A stretch of DNA of 64,000 bases from Candidula unifasciata (GCA_905116865.2 CAJHNH020002056.1:47501-111500), one strand, 5' to 3'; numbered from the stretch's first letter, positions 44,592 to 55,333 are shown. Program-made: numbers and translations. Notes: generated by a model not told the origin, from the sequence alone.

Positions 44592-44775
44592 AAGGACCCT
44601 TTCCCCGTATTTAAGCTTATCGTGCATTTAGGGCTAAATCTATATTTTATAGATCAATCAGCAATTGGTGTGTGATATGGTCCCATTACGCCGTCCGCCT
44701 TAACTTCTCAGGATTGTACCAGGTACCTATTCAAGGCTGGGTAAGCCTGAGAGCCAAGGTCATTTATAAAAGATA
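44592..44775 (-). mobile_element. SINE-1, copy e (head missing)
   Basis: AAAGGACCCTTTCCCCG, ATTTAGGGCTAAATC, TGTGATATGGTCCCATTACG, AGGTACCTATTCAAGGCTGG and GAGAGCCAAGGTCATTT follow the family order on the minus strand. Confidence 0.8.
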
Positions 44776-44871
44776 AATAGATAGCCATACAGACAAACAG
44801 ACCGGTAGACAGGTAATACATCATTCATTGTTCATTGCAGGATCATCTTCGTGATTTGATTTGTGTTTTGC

Positions 44872-44872
<1 letters not shown>

Positions 44873-44924
<52 letters not shown>

Positions 44925-44960
44925 AAATACACACACACAAACACACACACACACACACAA
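44873..44960. repeat. (CA)n microsatellite
   Basis: About 88 bases with TACACAAATAC interruptions near 44918-44942. Confidence 0.95.
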
Positions 44961-45589
44961 CGAGCAATGGTAATTGTACCATCCCTCTTGAGTTGGTTGT
45001 AGAAGTGATTTGTAACATTTCTCTTCATTTGTGGACGTATTCTTCTTCTCCTTCTCATTCACCTGCTGCAACTTCCAGCGCAAAGTTCAGAATGTTCGTC
45101 CGGACTTGTTCCAGAAACAGAGTGTTGCGTACACATCCGTTTCACAGATCTGGCTTATTTGAATGCAGACTTCTCGTTCATGTTTGTTTGGAGAAGCAGT
45201 GGGTCTATTCTTGTTTTCCCAACAGTGAGTCGCGGAACCCACACGGGGATACTTGTGAATGTCAGTTGTAACTGTCCTCCTGATTGCAGCCTGAAATATT
45301 GATGACACCTGATGACTCAAAGAGGCGCAATACGGATGCGAATCCAACAAGGGCGAATACTTCGAATTTATTTTAACCTTACAAAACGGTTATATTGGGG
45401 CACACCTTGTTTAGGTAAGAATTAACCAGCTGCCCATCGTGGCGGTTAACAGAATGTATGACATAACTACTATCAAATCATACGATGATGATGAACGATG
45501 TTGCCCACTGTTCATTGAAACATAAACAATAATAATATGAACGATTTCAACCGCCACCAGCAATAGAGGGCAAGTCAGAATAAGACCAT
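44961..45589. other. Unassigned
   Basis: Nothing recognised; several overlapping frames around 45000-45350 are mutually contradictory and extend the CA array. Confidence 0.3.
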
Positions 45590-45845
45590 GTCTGGATTAT
45601 ATCGACAGACAATAAATGAAATGGTTAACCCATTTAGGGAAAATGCAGCCAGACCAAAAATCATGTGAGACATTTTAAAGTAGGACATCTGGGAGGAAGG
45701 CGAGAGAAAGACCAAGAAAGTATGGATAAATAAAGTAACAGAAACCTGCAAAACAAGCAAATCTATCACCGGGAAGGGCAAGACACAAATACACACAAAA
45801 ACTACGACACTGGTACAAGTTAGAAGACAAAAGAAGAAGAAGAAC
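45590..45845 (+). mobile_element. LINE C-terminus with (GAA)n tail, degraded
   Basis: MKWLTHLGKMQPDQK, GRKARERPRKYG and, after a shift, WINKVTETCK correspond to VKWFGHL-RM, GR-ARGRPR--W and a W---V segment of the L-GAA type of LINE. Ends AAAAGAAGAAGAAGAACC. Confidence 0.65.
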
Positions 45846-46221
45846 CCCATTCCCGCACCAACAGTTTACCAGAATGATGTCCTTCCCCCTCCCCTTTTCC
45901 CAGCTGTTTCTAAAAGACGTTGCTTAGACCCTTCAAACACTCTTCCAGTGTAGGTCCCCAAAACAATTTGTGACCAGTCGTTTGACCTGATGGTGGTGAT
46001 GATAATGCTGACGGTGAGAATAATGACGGAAACGATTACGATGATGATAAAGATGATAAATTTATTGATGATGATGATGATAATGAACTGACCATCCAGC
46101 CAAACTCCGGCCACTTCTGGGAGCTAAACTCAGGCCATTAACTCAAAAGGCAAGCGCTCACTACTGCAGCAAAATTTAATAATCGATCTCACACCCAGCC
46201 CATACTTTTTACTCTCGCCTT
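45846..46221. other. GAT-rich patch, otherwise unassigned
   Basis: Degenerate GAT repeats at 45990-46085, possibly a LINE tail. Nothing else. Confidence 0.35.
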
Positions 46222-46329
46222 TTTCAACAGTTTCAACAGTTTCAACAGTTTCAACAGTTTCAACAGTTTCAACAGTTTCAACAGTTTCAACAGTTTCAAC
46301 AGTTTCAACAGTTTCAACAGTTTCAACAG
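46222..46329. repeat. 9-bp minisatellite, 12 perfect copies
   Basis: TTTCAACAG repeated twelve times without a single change. No neighbouring gene, so not evidence for a coding repeat. Confidence 0.97.
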
Positions 46330-46848
46330 GCTGTGAACGATCTGATTACACTAGCACTTCCAGCCTCGTTACAGTATCCGCCTGCACATGGACAACGTAG
46401 TGAAATTCCCAACACCATGGAAACTACTAGAAGAGAATCTTCTTTCATTTCCATTATGTAGCTGCTGAAAGAGACAATTTCCGGTGACTCGGGCCGAAAA
46501 ACCCTTTGTGGTGGTACTCACAAAGCCCGTCGATGTTTGACCTCCATACAAAGGTAACACACAATTTCGAGTGCTTGGATTGGTGTCGATAAAAGACACA
46601 GGCTAAAGCAGGCAACCACAGACTTCAATAAAATAATGACTAATGAATGAATAATTCATGAGCGTTAGAAACTGCAAGTTGAGTGATTGAAGTTTACCGA
46701 TCACCACTCTGATTCCTGCATATTATTATTGTACATTGTTTTGGTTTTTTTCGTTTGATATACGTTTGTCTTTCCAACAGTGGAAAAAGTGAATTATGTA
46801 ATGTGTTGTGGCAACGGCAACAATCGGTAATGTAATCCTACAGTTAAG
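46330..46848. other. Unassigned
   Basis: Nothing recognised. Confidence 0.3.
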
Positions 46849-46962
46849 AAGAAAGAAAGAAAGAAAGAAAGAAAAAGAAAGAAAGAAAGAAAGAAAAGAA
46901 AGAAAGAGAAAGAAAGAAAGAAAGAAAGAAAGAAAAGAAAGAAAGAAAGAAAGAAAGAAAGC

Positions 46963-47046
<84 letters not shown>

Positions 47047-47047
47047 A

Positions 47048-47079
<32 letters not shown>

Positions 47080-47123
47080 AAAAAAAAGAAAGAAAGAAGA
47101 AAGAAAGAAAGAAAGAAAAGAAA

Positions 47124-47212
<89 letters not shown>

Positions 47213-47270
47213 AAAAAATAGACAAAGAAAGAAGGAAAGAAAGAAGGAAAGAAGGACAGAAATAGGAAAA
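46849..47270. repeat. Long (GAAA)n array
   Basis: From 46849 to about 47217 GAAA with scattered insertions (GAAAAG, GAAGAAAG, GCAAG), then GGAAAGAAAGAAGG to 47260. Polypurine on this strand, the complement type of the CTTT array at 37.2-37.5 kb. Lys/Glu/Arg frames across it are artefacts. Confidence 0.97.
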
Positions 47271-47602
47271 TAATGATGATGATGATGATAAAATCTATAT
47301 TAATAAAATTTTAATTTTCCGATGTTGTTAGCTAAAAACTCGGAAACTACTGAACAGATTGCTTTCAAATTTGCACACACCGTTGCCATTGACTCCAAGC
47401 GTGATTTTTTGTCAAAAAATCGCACAAACCACGAACGGCATAGCCCCAACAACGGTCAAATCATTATTTGTTTCGTTGCCGGCCCGGGTTTGTTTTAAAT
47501 TCAATTGCCATATTTGACTGCTGAGCTCTTATTGAACTTTGCATTATTATATAATTTCATTTCCACTATTTGCTTGAGTTTTTGGTAGCGTAGTTGGTAG
47601 CT

Positions 47603-48615
47603 TTATTATTATGGAAAGTAATGGCAAGATATGGAGTAATCGAACACCTCATCGAAGTGTGCAAAAGTTTATACAGGGATTGTAGAAGTGTAGTTAGAAT
47701 AAATCAGGGAACATCTCATCCATTCACAGTAACATCTGGAGTAAGACAGGGGTGTGTCTTATCACCACTGCTGTTTATTACCTACATCGACAGTATACGA
47801 AGAATGCCAAGCCCATGAATGAAAATGTTAGTAAGATCAACGAATTACTCTTTGCAGATGACCAGGCCTTGATAGCAGATACAGCCATGAAATTACAACA
47901 TCTAACATCCATGAATGAAGAATGTAAAACAAATAATATGAGAATCAACACTAAAAGACAGAAGTAATGTCAATAGGAAAAAAGAAGACATATCTAAACA
48001 TAGCAATAGAGTGCAAAGGCATTAAACAGGCATCTGAGTTTAAATATCTGGGAACTACATTTACCGAAGATGGGAAATTGGATAAAGAAATTAACATTAG
48101 ACGCAGTAAATCAAACCAAGTATTGGGACAGCTCTTACAGCATAAGACAATCCCAATCAGCACAAAGAGACATATTATTTAAAGCATATTTATTCCAACT
48201 CTGTGCTACCAGTGCCAGACATGGTCACTCACAACAAACCATAAAAGAAAATTAGTAACCACGGAAATGAGCTGTCTGAGAAGGGCTGTAGGAGTGACCA
48301 TAAAAGATAAGATCAGGAATGAGATCATAAGAGAAAACGTCGGCACAGAACCAATTCTGGATTACATACGAAGACAGCAAGTGAAATGGTTTGCCCACTT
48401 AGAGAGAATGCCTTGTGATACCATACCATACAAAGCACACATGGAAAGAGAAGAAGGACTAGACTAAGAACAAGATGGAATGATAACATCAGAGAAACTC
48501 TACAACAGCACGATGTGCCTATGGTCGAGGCGGCGAGAAGAGCTAGAAACAGAACCTTACATCTCCCTCGACACCCACAGCGGTAAAAGAAGAAGTGAAG
48601 AAGAAGAAGAAGAAG
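47603..48615 (+). mobile_element. LINE (family L-GAA), 5' truncated, nested in Helitron B
   Basis: Flanked by TTGGTAGCT at 47594-47602 and 48616-48624 (up to 11 bases if a preceding AG counts). Reverse transcriptase motifs: VCKSLYRDCRSVVRINQGTS, then VTSGVRQGCVLSPLLF (motif B region), LLFADDQALIADTAMKL with the FADD catalytic box, and SEFKYLGTTFTEDGKLDKEI. The C-terminus follows: TLCYQCQTWSLTTNHKR, MSCLRRAVGVTIKDKIRN, QQVKWFAHLERM, and VEAARRARNRTLHLPRHPQR at the end before a (GAA)n tail. Frame shifts between 47818 and 48480 and an early stop near 48466 make it inactive. Same family as 19699-20206. Confidence 0.92.
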
Positions 48616-48894
48616 TTGGTAGCTATTCTGCCTATCATGCAGGTGACCCGCGTTCAATTTCCCGCTAGGTGACATAATTTATTTTTAGTCCCTAACTGGG
48701 CGGCTCGCACGTTGTGTTGTGGTTTATGGCTAGGCTGCGATATCTACGTCTTTTTCGGTTTTTGGGTTTACAGCTAGCCTGCGACAACGTCGACGTGATG
48801 CTCAATGGCCATATCACGGGTAATCTTCTTTCGACCTCGAGAGGGCCCGTTGGGTTGGGGTTTACAGCTAGGCTGCGATATCTGACCTAAAGTC

Positions 48895-48972
48895 TTCAGT
48901 CGTCGGTAGTATTGTTGTAAGTATGTCATTCTTCACGCGGGTGACCGGTGTTCGATTCCCCGCTGGGTGATA
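48895..48972 (+). repeat. tRNA-Asp-like module in Helitron B
   Basis: GGTAGTATTGTTGTAAGTAT then CTTCACGCGGGTGACCGGTG and TTCGATTCCCCGC. The D, variable and T regions follow a metazoan tRNA-Asp; the 5' half of the anticodon stem is changed, so it would not fold normally. An earlier, weaker module (TAGCGTAGTTGGTAGCT joined to ATTCTGCCTATCATGCAGG and CGTTCAATTTCCCGC) is the one split by the LINE at 47603. Confidence 0.6.
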
Positions 48973-50217
48973 ATTGCTCTTTTTCCCTAAAAAGGGTGGT
49001 TGCCACGTTGTGTTGTGGTTTACAGCTAGGCTGCGATATCTGCGCCTTTCGCCCAAAGACATCCGATTTCAGTTACGTCCTAATTAGCCTCCCCGCGACG
49101 CATCTCGATCAAAAACTATTCGGCGATGACAGAAACTGTTAACTAACACAGCTAACAGTCCAGTTTAGTTTGGGTGGACACGGATGCCAAGGTCAGTTAA
49201 AAATCGTTCCCTCGGAGAGGGAGAGATGACGGGTGCGGGGTATTTTTCTCCGCTTTTTGTGAGTATAGTGTACTTTTCACTGTGGGTTCCATCACTGGTT
49301 ACGTGATGAAGTTTTTTTTCCCCCCTATGTCAGGGGCAAACTCAAACTAAATAGTCCGTGGCGACAGCATGCGGCACTAACTCCTCTTTTCTACACCGAC
49401 ATACACAGACTGTAGTGACAGATTTTGTTGTTGTTGTTGTTGTGATAGTGGTGGTGGTGGTTGCGGTTGCAGTAGTACTGGTACTTTATGGGTATTGTGG
49501 TAGCTGTTACACTGGCTACATTTACTTCTCTGTACAAGTTATTGCTACCTATTTAAGTCTGGGTGAACATGGATGCAAAGCCTAATTTAGTTACAATATT
49601 TGGGGGTGGGGTTTATGCCAGACACAGTTAGCTGATAGGGCTTAAAATATTATAACTATTTCTATTTTAATAATTTCGCAAGGTGATGATTTTTCAATCC
49701 TTTGGAAAGGGAGATATGATAAGGGGGGGGGGTGATGCCTGACACAGTTAGCTGAGAGAGCTTAAGCTATTATTCTAATGTTCTCATTTCTTAACTATTT
49801 CTATTTTAATAATTTCGCCATGGATGATTTTTCAATTTTTCTGAAAGGGAGATATGACTTTGCTAGGTGATGATTTTTCAATCCTTCGGAGAGGGAGATA
49901 TGATTGTTGGAAAGGGGGGGGGGGGTGATGCCAGACACAGTTATCTGAGAGAGCTTGGAATATTATTTTAATGTTCTCATTTCTTAACTATTTCTATTTT
50001 AATAATTTCGCCATTGATGATTTTTCAATCCTTCGGAGAGGGAGATATGACTGGATCGAGAGGAGAGGAGGGGGTGGGGATATGACAGGCACTGTTAGCT
50101 GAGAGCTATTTTTCTGTCCTCTCCATTTCACCATTCTGGGCCACAGCAACGCGTGGCTGGGTACAGCTAGTGAATAAATAAAGAAAAAGAAAAAGGGATG
50201 AGAATGGGTGGACTTTT

Positions 50218-50454
50218 ACGTACCGCGATCGAAATCTGCGTGGGCTGCGTGGATTTTTAGCGGGGTATGGGACGTCGCAGGTCGACCCAGCCTCAAATGG
50301 GTACCAGGATGGGCTGTCCTGGGAAAGTAAAGACGGCCGGCGTAATGCTGACCACATTACCCACCAAGTGCTGATTGGTCTGTAAAAATATGGGTGCTCT
50401 TCCCATATGCCCGATGCGCCTAAGGGCGTGTAAAGGGATCTTTACTTACTTTTT
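50218..50454 (+). mobile_element. SINE-1, copy f, with 14-bp target duplication
   Basis: Bounded by ATGGGTGGACTTTT at 50204-50217 and 50455-50468. The body has CAGGTCGACCCAGCCTC, AGACGGCCGGCGTAATGC, TGACCACATTACCC and AAGGGCGTGTAAAGGGATC with a TTTACTTACTTTTT tail. 5' truncated: the tRNA-like head is degraded or missing. It sits 47 bases after Helitron B. Confidence 0.92.
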
Positions 50455-50468
50455 ATGGGTGGACTTTT

Positions 50469-50945
50469 CCCTCATGGGTCTCCACATCTGTACCTTTCTA
50501 ATTATAAATACAAAGCGTGCATGTAGATGTAATTTTGACACTATGTTAGGTTATTTTTGTATTTTTGAACGCGCTTATTGGGCACATCACCTCTAAGGGC
50601 GCATGAATTTGGAGTTACGAGTACGTCTAGCTGACATGGATATATCAAAGGAACAGAGAGATTTCTTAGACTTGCTATCGAATATGCAGAAGAAAAAAAA
50701 AATCAAAAAATCCACATCAAACCCAACAAAAATAATAATGTTAACAGTGAACCTGCTAGTGAGACACGTGTTGCGGACGAATCCAGACATTGGGAGACTG
50801 TCCCTCGGCGGAGGGTGGTAATTAAATATAAGGCTACAGCCGTTCTTTTTCTCTAGTAGGCACGTTTAGAGATCACGAGAGTGCGGTAACCGTTCTTGGC
50901 ATCTGTTGGACTGAGGAGGCGGTTATGGCCAGGGATATGAATACT
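50469..50945. other. Unassigned
   Basis: A 72-codon frame at 50603-50821 (DISKEQRDFLDLLSN and a lysine run) has no recognised domain. Confidence 0.3.
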
Positions 50946-51020
50946 ACATAGATTACACACACAGACATACACACAGACATACAGACAGACACACACACAC
51001 ACACATATGTATATATATAT

Positions 51021-51097
<77 letters not shown>

Positions 51098-51137
51098 TGT
51101 ATGTCTGTCTGTGTGTATGTCTGTGTGTAATCTATAC
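50946..51137. repeat. Palindromic CA/TA/TG microsatellite
   Basis: Left arm starts TAGATTACACACACAGAC, right arm ends GTCTGTGTGTAATCTA; between them CA, then TA, then TG runs with matching GACATAC/GTATGTC steps. About 190 bases that can fold almost end to end with an AT centre (51034-51060). Confidence 0.9.
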
Positions 51138-51139
51138 AT

Positions 51140-51400
51140 ATATGGTTTTACAGAAAAATGCCTAAAATACCTTGGATATCCAAAAAGAGCAACCAAGAGG
51201 TTTTGGGAAAAAAAGGCGAAGACAACTGATCACAAACATAAGAAGGTGATAGTCACATTTTTTCGGCCATGTTATGAGAAGAAGGAAAATAGATCATGTT
51301 ATCACCACTGGAAAGATCTGTGAAAGGAGGGATAGAGGAAGACAACAATAGAAGATTCTTGACAGTCTTAAAAGGTTAAGGTAAAGTCGGGAGATGTGAG
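51140..51400 (+). mobile_element. LINE C-terminal relic (family of 15715-16400)
   Basis: Frames give EKCLKYLGYPKRATKRFW, then FFGHVMRRRKIDHVITTGKI, CERRDRGRQ and KILDSLKRLR. FFGHVMRR-K-EH-VTTGKI--RR-RGRQR is the continuation of the WLYRRM segment seen on the minus strand at 15.9 kb. Confidence 0.65.
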
Positions 51401-51404
51401 CCAG

Positions 51405-51692
51405 CGTCATTGCACACGGTTATAAACCATAAGTGCTCTGCCACCAGTACGGACAGCTGATAAGAATTGTCCGCCTCTGTCGCCGTTCGCACGTAACTCT
51501 GTAGCTACAGCGACGTTCCTCCATTTACCCCAGAGTGTCAACTCTGGTACCCATTTCTTAGAGGCTGGATGAACCCTGGGAACCGCCCGGTTTCGAATAC
51601 CGACCGTGGGCTGCAGCGAGTCGCAGCTGGATTTGAAAGCGAGCCTCTTATCGACTGCGCTAACGCGGCCCCCTTTCTTGACATTCTTGTTG
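51405..51692 (-). mobile_element. SINE-2-related element with tRNA-like head
   Basis: Minus strand: CGCGTTAGCGCAGTCGATAA as A box, GGTCGGTATTCGAAACCGGG as B box, and a 3' end GGCAGAGCACTTATGG shared with SINE-2 copy a (GGAGCACTTATGG). The head differs from copy a, so it may be a sister family. Confidence 0.55.
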
Positions 51693-51940
51693 CATGGCAT
51701 GGAGGTGTTTCAGCACACAAACTAATACATGCTGCAGTAGATCGCAAATTGTGGAGAGGCATGATCGCCCACCCCAGTCGGCAAGGCACCTGATGATATT
51801 ACACTGCAACCCAAATTACTTCCCCACCCCCTTTTCCCCAATTTCCATTCAATAATATGATTCCTGCCAATAACCAGCTTGAATTTAGAAATAAATAGAA
51901 GAGCTTCAGCTGGTGAGTATGTCTGGCCAGAGGCCTAGTG
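51693..51940. other. Unassigned
   Basis: Nothing recognised. Confidence 0.3.
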
Positions 51941-51944
51941 AGAA

Positions 51945-52600
51945 ATTATCATCATCATGTTCCCTGTCGATAAGCATAGGCTGTCATGTTTCGACATGTC
52001 ACACGATCACCAGAAACACTGATCAGTTCAATGTTTGTGTCCCCCCCCCCCCCATTCAATTCCTGCCCATCCAGGTATGTATTTCTTTGCCTTCTTCCTA
52101 CTATGTGTCCGTCAATCTTGTCAATCTTACCATGTGTTCAAGTCTATTCCTTCTCATATGTCCAACAAATATTGGCCGTCTCATCCGATTGTTCTAATAG
52201 GTTTAGGACTTTCATCTGTCTCAGTGGGGCGGTTTTTTTTTTTTTTTTTTAATCCTTCTATGATGTTCTTTACATTCTTCTTAGAAACCAAATTTCTGTC
52301 TTGAGTGAATGTTTTTTAACCTGTCTGCTTTTTTATTCATGTTTCACGTGCACTTAACGATACAGGTTTAACATAATGCATTAATACTTTTTTTTCTCAC
52401 TGCTATTGACATCTTATTCGCGAGACTGTTTTTGCACTTTGCTAAAAGCCACTTTTACCATGCTAAAAGCCACTTTCACCGTGAAGGTTCTTGTTTAAAT
52501 TTCTGCAAGGCATCTTGAATCAAACTATACTGTTCTTGAATTATTCTATTATTACTTCCGTTTTCTGACAATTTAGCGCTAACAACGTGTATTCCTCTAT
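51945..52600 (-). mobile_element. LINE relic, copy 2 of family L-YLGE
   Basis: The short ATCATCATCATG tail and the motif order CCCATCCAGGTATG, AAGTCTATTCCTTCTCAT, GGACTTTCATCTGTCTC, TCTTAGAAACCAAATTTC match 35738-36620 on the same strand. Includes a C13 run and a T20 run (52234-52252) and a small internal duplication (GCTAAAAGCCACTTTYACC twice near 52440-52478). Confidence 0.7.
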
Positions 52601-52904
52601 CAGAAGCTAGAAAATAGAGGAACAGGTTGCCCACTCTTGATCAGCGTCGTGCGATGTGGATTCATCACTGGCCTACATAAATAACCTCCATTGGTGATGC
52701 ATTAATTAATAGAGCAATTTTTTTTTTTAAGGAAACGATCTAGTTATTCTTGGCCATAGGTTTCCAGCACTATATGATCAATCCAGGAAAGGCTTGAAAA
52801 GTGTTCTTGTGTACATTAAATATGTTTCTCTATTTTGAACTGAAACAGTTAACCTATATACTTTTTTAGAACCGTTTTAAATGTAGAGAAATATACAGCA
52901 ATAT
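52601..52904. other. Unassigned
   Basis: Nothing recognised. Confidence 0.3.
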
Positions 52905-53170
52905 AATCTAGAAAGCGGTAACCTAGTGAATAGACGTTCGCCCGCGGACCCAAAGATCTAGTGTTCAAATCCATGTCGAGGTGGATTGTTTTCTTCACAC
53001 CTGTCTGAACTGCTAGGTAGGTCGACACCGTCTCAAATTTGTTGCAGGTGACGTCATGGGAAGTAAAGGCAGCCGATTTAGTATTGACTACCGAGTGCTG
53101 ATTGGTCTAAAAAAAGGTAAACTATGTGTCCGATGCGCTCAAGGGTTTGAACGGAAAGTTCTTAACGCTC
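52905..53170 (+). mobile_element. SINE-1, copy g
   Basis: Head: GGTAACCTAGTGAATAGACG (A box) and ATCTAGTGTTCAAATCCATG (B box). Body: AGGTCGACACCGTCTC, GGGAAGTAAAGGCAGCCG, AGTGCTGATTGGTCT, and AGGGTTTGAACGGAAAG at the tail. Confidence 0.75.
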
Positions 53171-53843
53171 TTATTCCCTTAAATAATCCTTTTTATGGAT
53201 GCAGGAAAAAACAACATAAAATGGGAATGACATAATTCGACCACGTTAAATGACATACAATTTTTTTAAAGACCATACTGAAAGAAAACATTGTAGACAG
53301 TCAGGAAAAAGGTATGTGGCGATTTCAGTGGGGAAAAGTTACAGCAACAGACGGACGAACGACAAATAAAAAGATCGAAAGAAAGTGTGAAGACTGATTG
53401 CAACGAGTCTTCATTGTAAAGACACTTTTTTTTGGGGGGAGTGAAAATCGCAGAAGAACAAACAAATCCCTGCACATTATTCAGTCCCCTGACATTGAAT
53501 ACACAGAACAGAACAAACGTCTGCTTGTCTTTATGTCAGTTAACACAAATAGAACGGTCCCCTTATAAGAAGGAGGGAAATGAACACTCTGTCACCGCAT
53601 ACATGTCAACAGACAAGATACAATACAAGTTACCCTCCTTGTGTCTCTATCTCTGTCGTGTGCTCTGTTTTAGATTGAAGATATGACGTGGACGGCAGCC
53701 TAACATGATATTTATGGAAGCAATCAGCAAACGTCTTGAAGGACAGTGTCCAGCAGATTTCTTTTGTAAATCCAAGATTATGTTCATATTTTCATTCAAC
53801 GCATCTTTTCCCCCCTGTTAGCTCGGCCTAGAAGCGTCTATTG
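53171..53843. other. Unassigned
   Basis: An 84-codon frame at 53432-53686 and a minus frame at 53266-53475 have no recognised domain. Confidence 0.3.
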
Positions 53844-54029
53844 CACCGGTTCTCAACCTGCCGGTCGCGATGCTTTTTTGGGGTCAAACAACCCTTTCAC
53901 AGGGGTCGCCTAAGACCATCGAAAAACACATATTCATTGAAGTTATCAGGAAAATATTTGTTTGAGGTCATGAGAATAGGAGGGAACTTTATTGAAGGGT
54001 CGCGGCATTAGAAAGTTTGAGAGCCATTG
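53844..54029 (+). mobile_element. SPIN-like hAT non-autonomous element, copy 2
   Basis: Starts CACCGGTTCTCAACCTG and ends TTTGAGAGCCATTG. CCGGTCGCGATGC, AACAACCCTTTCACAGGGGT, CGCCTAAGACCATCGAAAAA and GGGTCGCGGCATTAGAAAG keep the family order and are closer to the general SPIN pattern than copy 1 in the ends. Flanking octamers GTCTATTG and GTCTAATA match at 6 of 8. No coding. Confidence 0.8.
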
Positions 54030-54061
54030 GTCTAATAAGTTGGGAAAGTTTGGCTCTCCTT

Positions 54062-54305
54062 TGGGATAGATAAAGTTAGTTGCTTATTTTTTACAGGGCG
54101 TTGCAGAACCAACCCCAGCATTTTTTTTTAGGCTGTTGCGGTTTTTATAGGCAAAGTTTACGTTCAGTAGTTTGCCATTGCCACTCAACGGTCAGCTCTC
54201 GAACCCAACGCAAGACAAATCGTCGCAGCTGGGATCGAAGCCGGCACCCGGACATTACGAAGCGCGTTAGCAACGCCTTAACCACAGATGCCGACTCGTT
54301 TGGGA
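54062..54305 (-). mobile_element. SINE-3, copy at 54.2 kb
   Basis: Minus strand: ATCTGTGGTTAAGGCGTTGC as A box, GTGCCGGCTTCGATCCCAGC as B box, then the body (complement of GTAGTTTGCCATTGCCACTC) and GGTTCTGCAACGCCCTG. Most complete of the four copies, about 240 bases. Confidence 0.8.
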
Positions 54306-54504
54306 TAACCGGGCTCAAACCCTCTGTATGCTGATGGGGATTTTTGTGGAAAAGGCCAAAAAAAATAGATTGATAATCTGCAAACTGCGTGGTGAGAGGA
54401 CTAGCAATCAACCCTAAGACTTCAGGCTTAAGACTTCCTTGTCCTACACCACGCCACAAATGGATAAATTAGAAAGTAAGGTGCTTTATTAATATCCTAC
54501 CCCA

Positions 54505-54560
54505 GATGACGTCACAGGACAGTCTAACATTTTCGAGGGTGGAAAGACTGGGTTTCCCCG
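54505..54560. mobile_element. Half copy of foldback FB-G
   Basis: ATGACGTCACAGGACAGTC then ATTTTCGAGGGTGG matches the left end at 34541-34575. The other end was not found within 300 bases. Confidence 0.4.
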
Positions 54561-55272
54561 TTTTCTGATACTTTTAACAATCCTAAAACAGAGAATTAAC
54601 CATATCTGATAATATCCGACGCAATAAAGTGAGTACTTTTATCTTTCAAACTTTTCTTAAATTTATTATTGCCTAAAACATGTGAAATGTTATCTTGCTA
54701 TTTAATTCTCCTTTAAGAGTAATATCAATTTTAAAATGTATTATTGACTAAACAAAAATGTCATGGCTTTTATCGTCAGGTGCTAAATCATCAGTCAAGT
54801 CTTTACTGTCTCTCAACAAAGCAAAACTCTGTAGCCCCAAAAAGTTCCCCTAATCGTGTTATTGTTCCAGCCCAAAATGCCCTTAATATCCTGTATCCAT
54901 CTCCACGTGTTGGTATTTAAATTAAATAAACAGTGTACACTCCCACCCATCCCCCACTCCCCTTCCTTTTTTCCCCCATTTTTCCCGTTTGTTTATTCCG
55001 ATCATTTGCCATGAACTGCACTTTTTCGAAACATTGCTTTCTAAACAAATGTGGTGTTAAATGTCACCTAAATTTCATTTTTTTGTGTGTGTGAAAATTT
55101 TCCAAAGACTGAATTTCCAGGTCATTACATGAAAACATTAGGTAATAGAAGCATGTAAAAAGTTATTTTTAATGCATTTTACCCTCACGACAAATACATA
55201 CCATACCGTGATGAGAAATTAATTCAAGAAAAGTGATCATTGATAGTTCTTTTTTTTTTTTAATAAAATTGT

Positions 55273-55274
<2 letters not shown>
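54561..55274. other. Unassigned AT-rich
   Basis: T and C runs only (54950-54985, 55249-55261). Confidence 0.3.

Positions 55275-55276
<2 letters not shown>

Positions 55277-55331
<55 letters not shown>
55277..55331. repeat. (GT)n microsatellite
   Basis: About 55 uninterrupted bases. Confidence 0.95.

Positions 55332-55333
<2 letters not shown>

Larger units (their letters stand above)
47294..50170 (+). mobile_element. Non-autonomous Helitron, copy B, carrying a nested LINE
   Basis: Starts TCTATATTAATAAAATTTT and ends with hairpin CCACAGCAACGCGTGG then CTGGGTACAGCTAG|T, so TC at one end and CTAG at the other, inserted after an A and before a T. Parallel to copy A throughout: GCTAAAAACTCGGAAACTAC, CAGCTAGGCTGCGATATC three times, GATGACAGAAACTGTTAA, and about five 125-bp tandem units (49590-50110) against three in A. 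Less the LINE it is about 1.86 kb. No Rep/helicase frame. The frame at 48948-49142 is internal repeat. Confidence 0.88.

Noticed and set aside
46794..47225. Lys-Glu-Arg and Leu-Ser-Phe frames of about 140 codons on opposite strands
   Set aside because: Translations of the GAAA array; no codon bias or conserved ends.
48895..48972. Functional tRNA-Asp gene
   Set aside because: Anticodon stem does not pair and it lies in a Helitron repeat.
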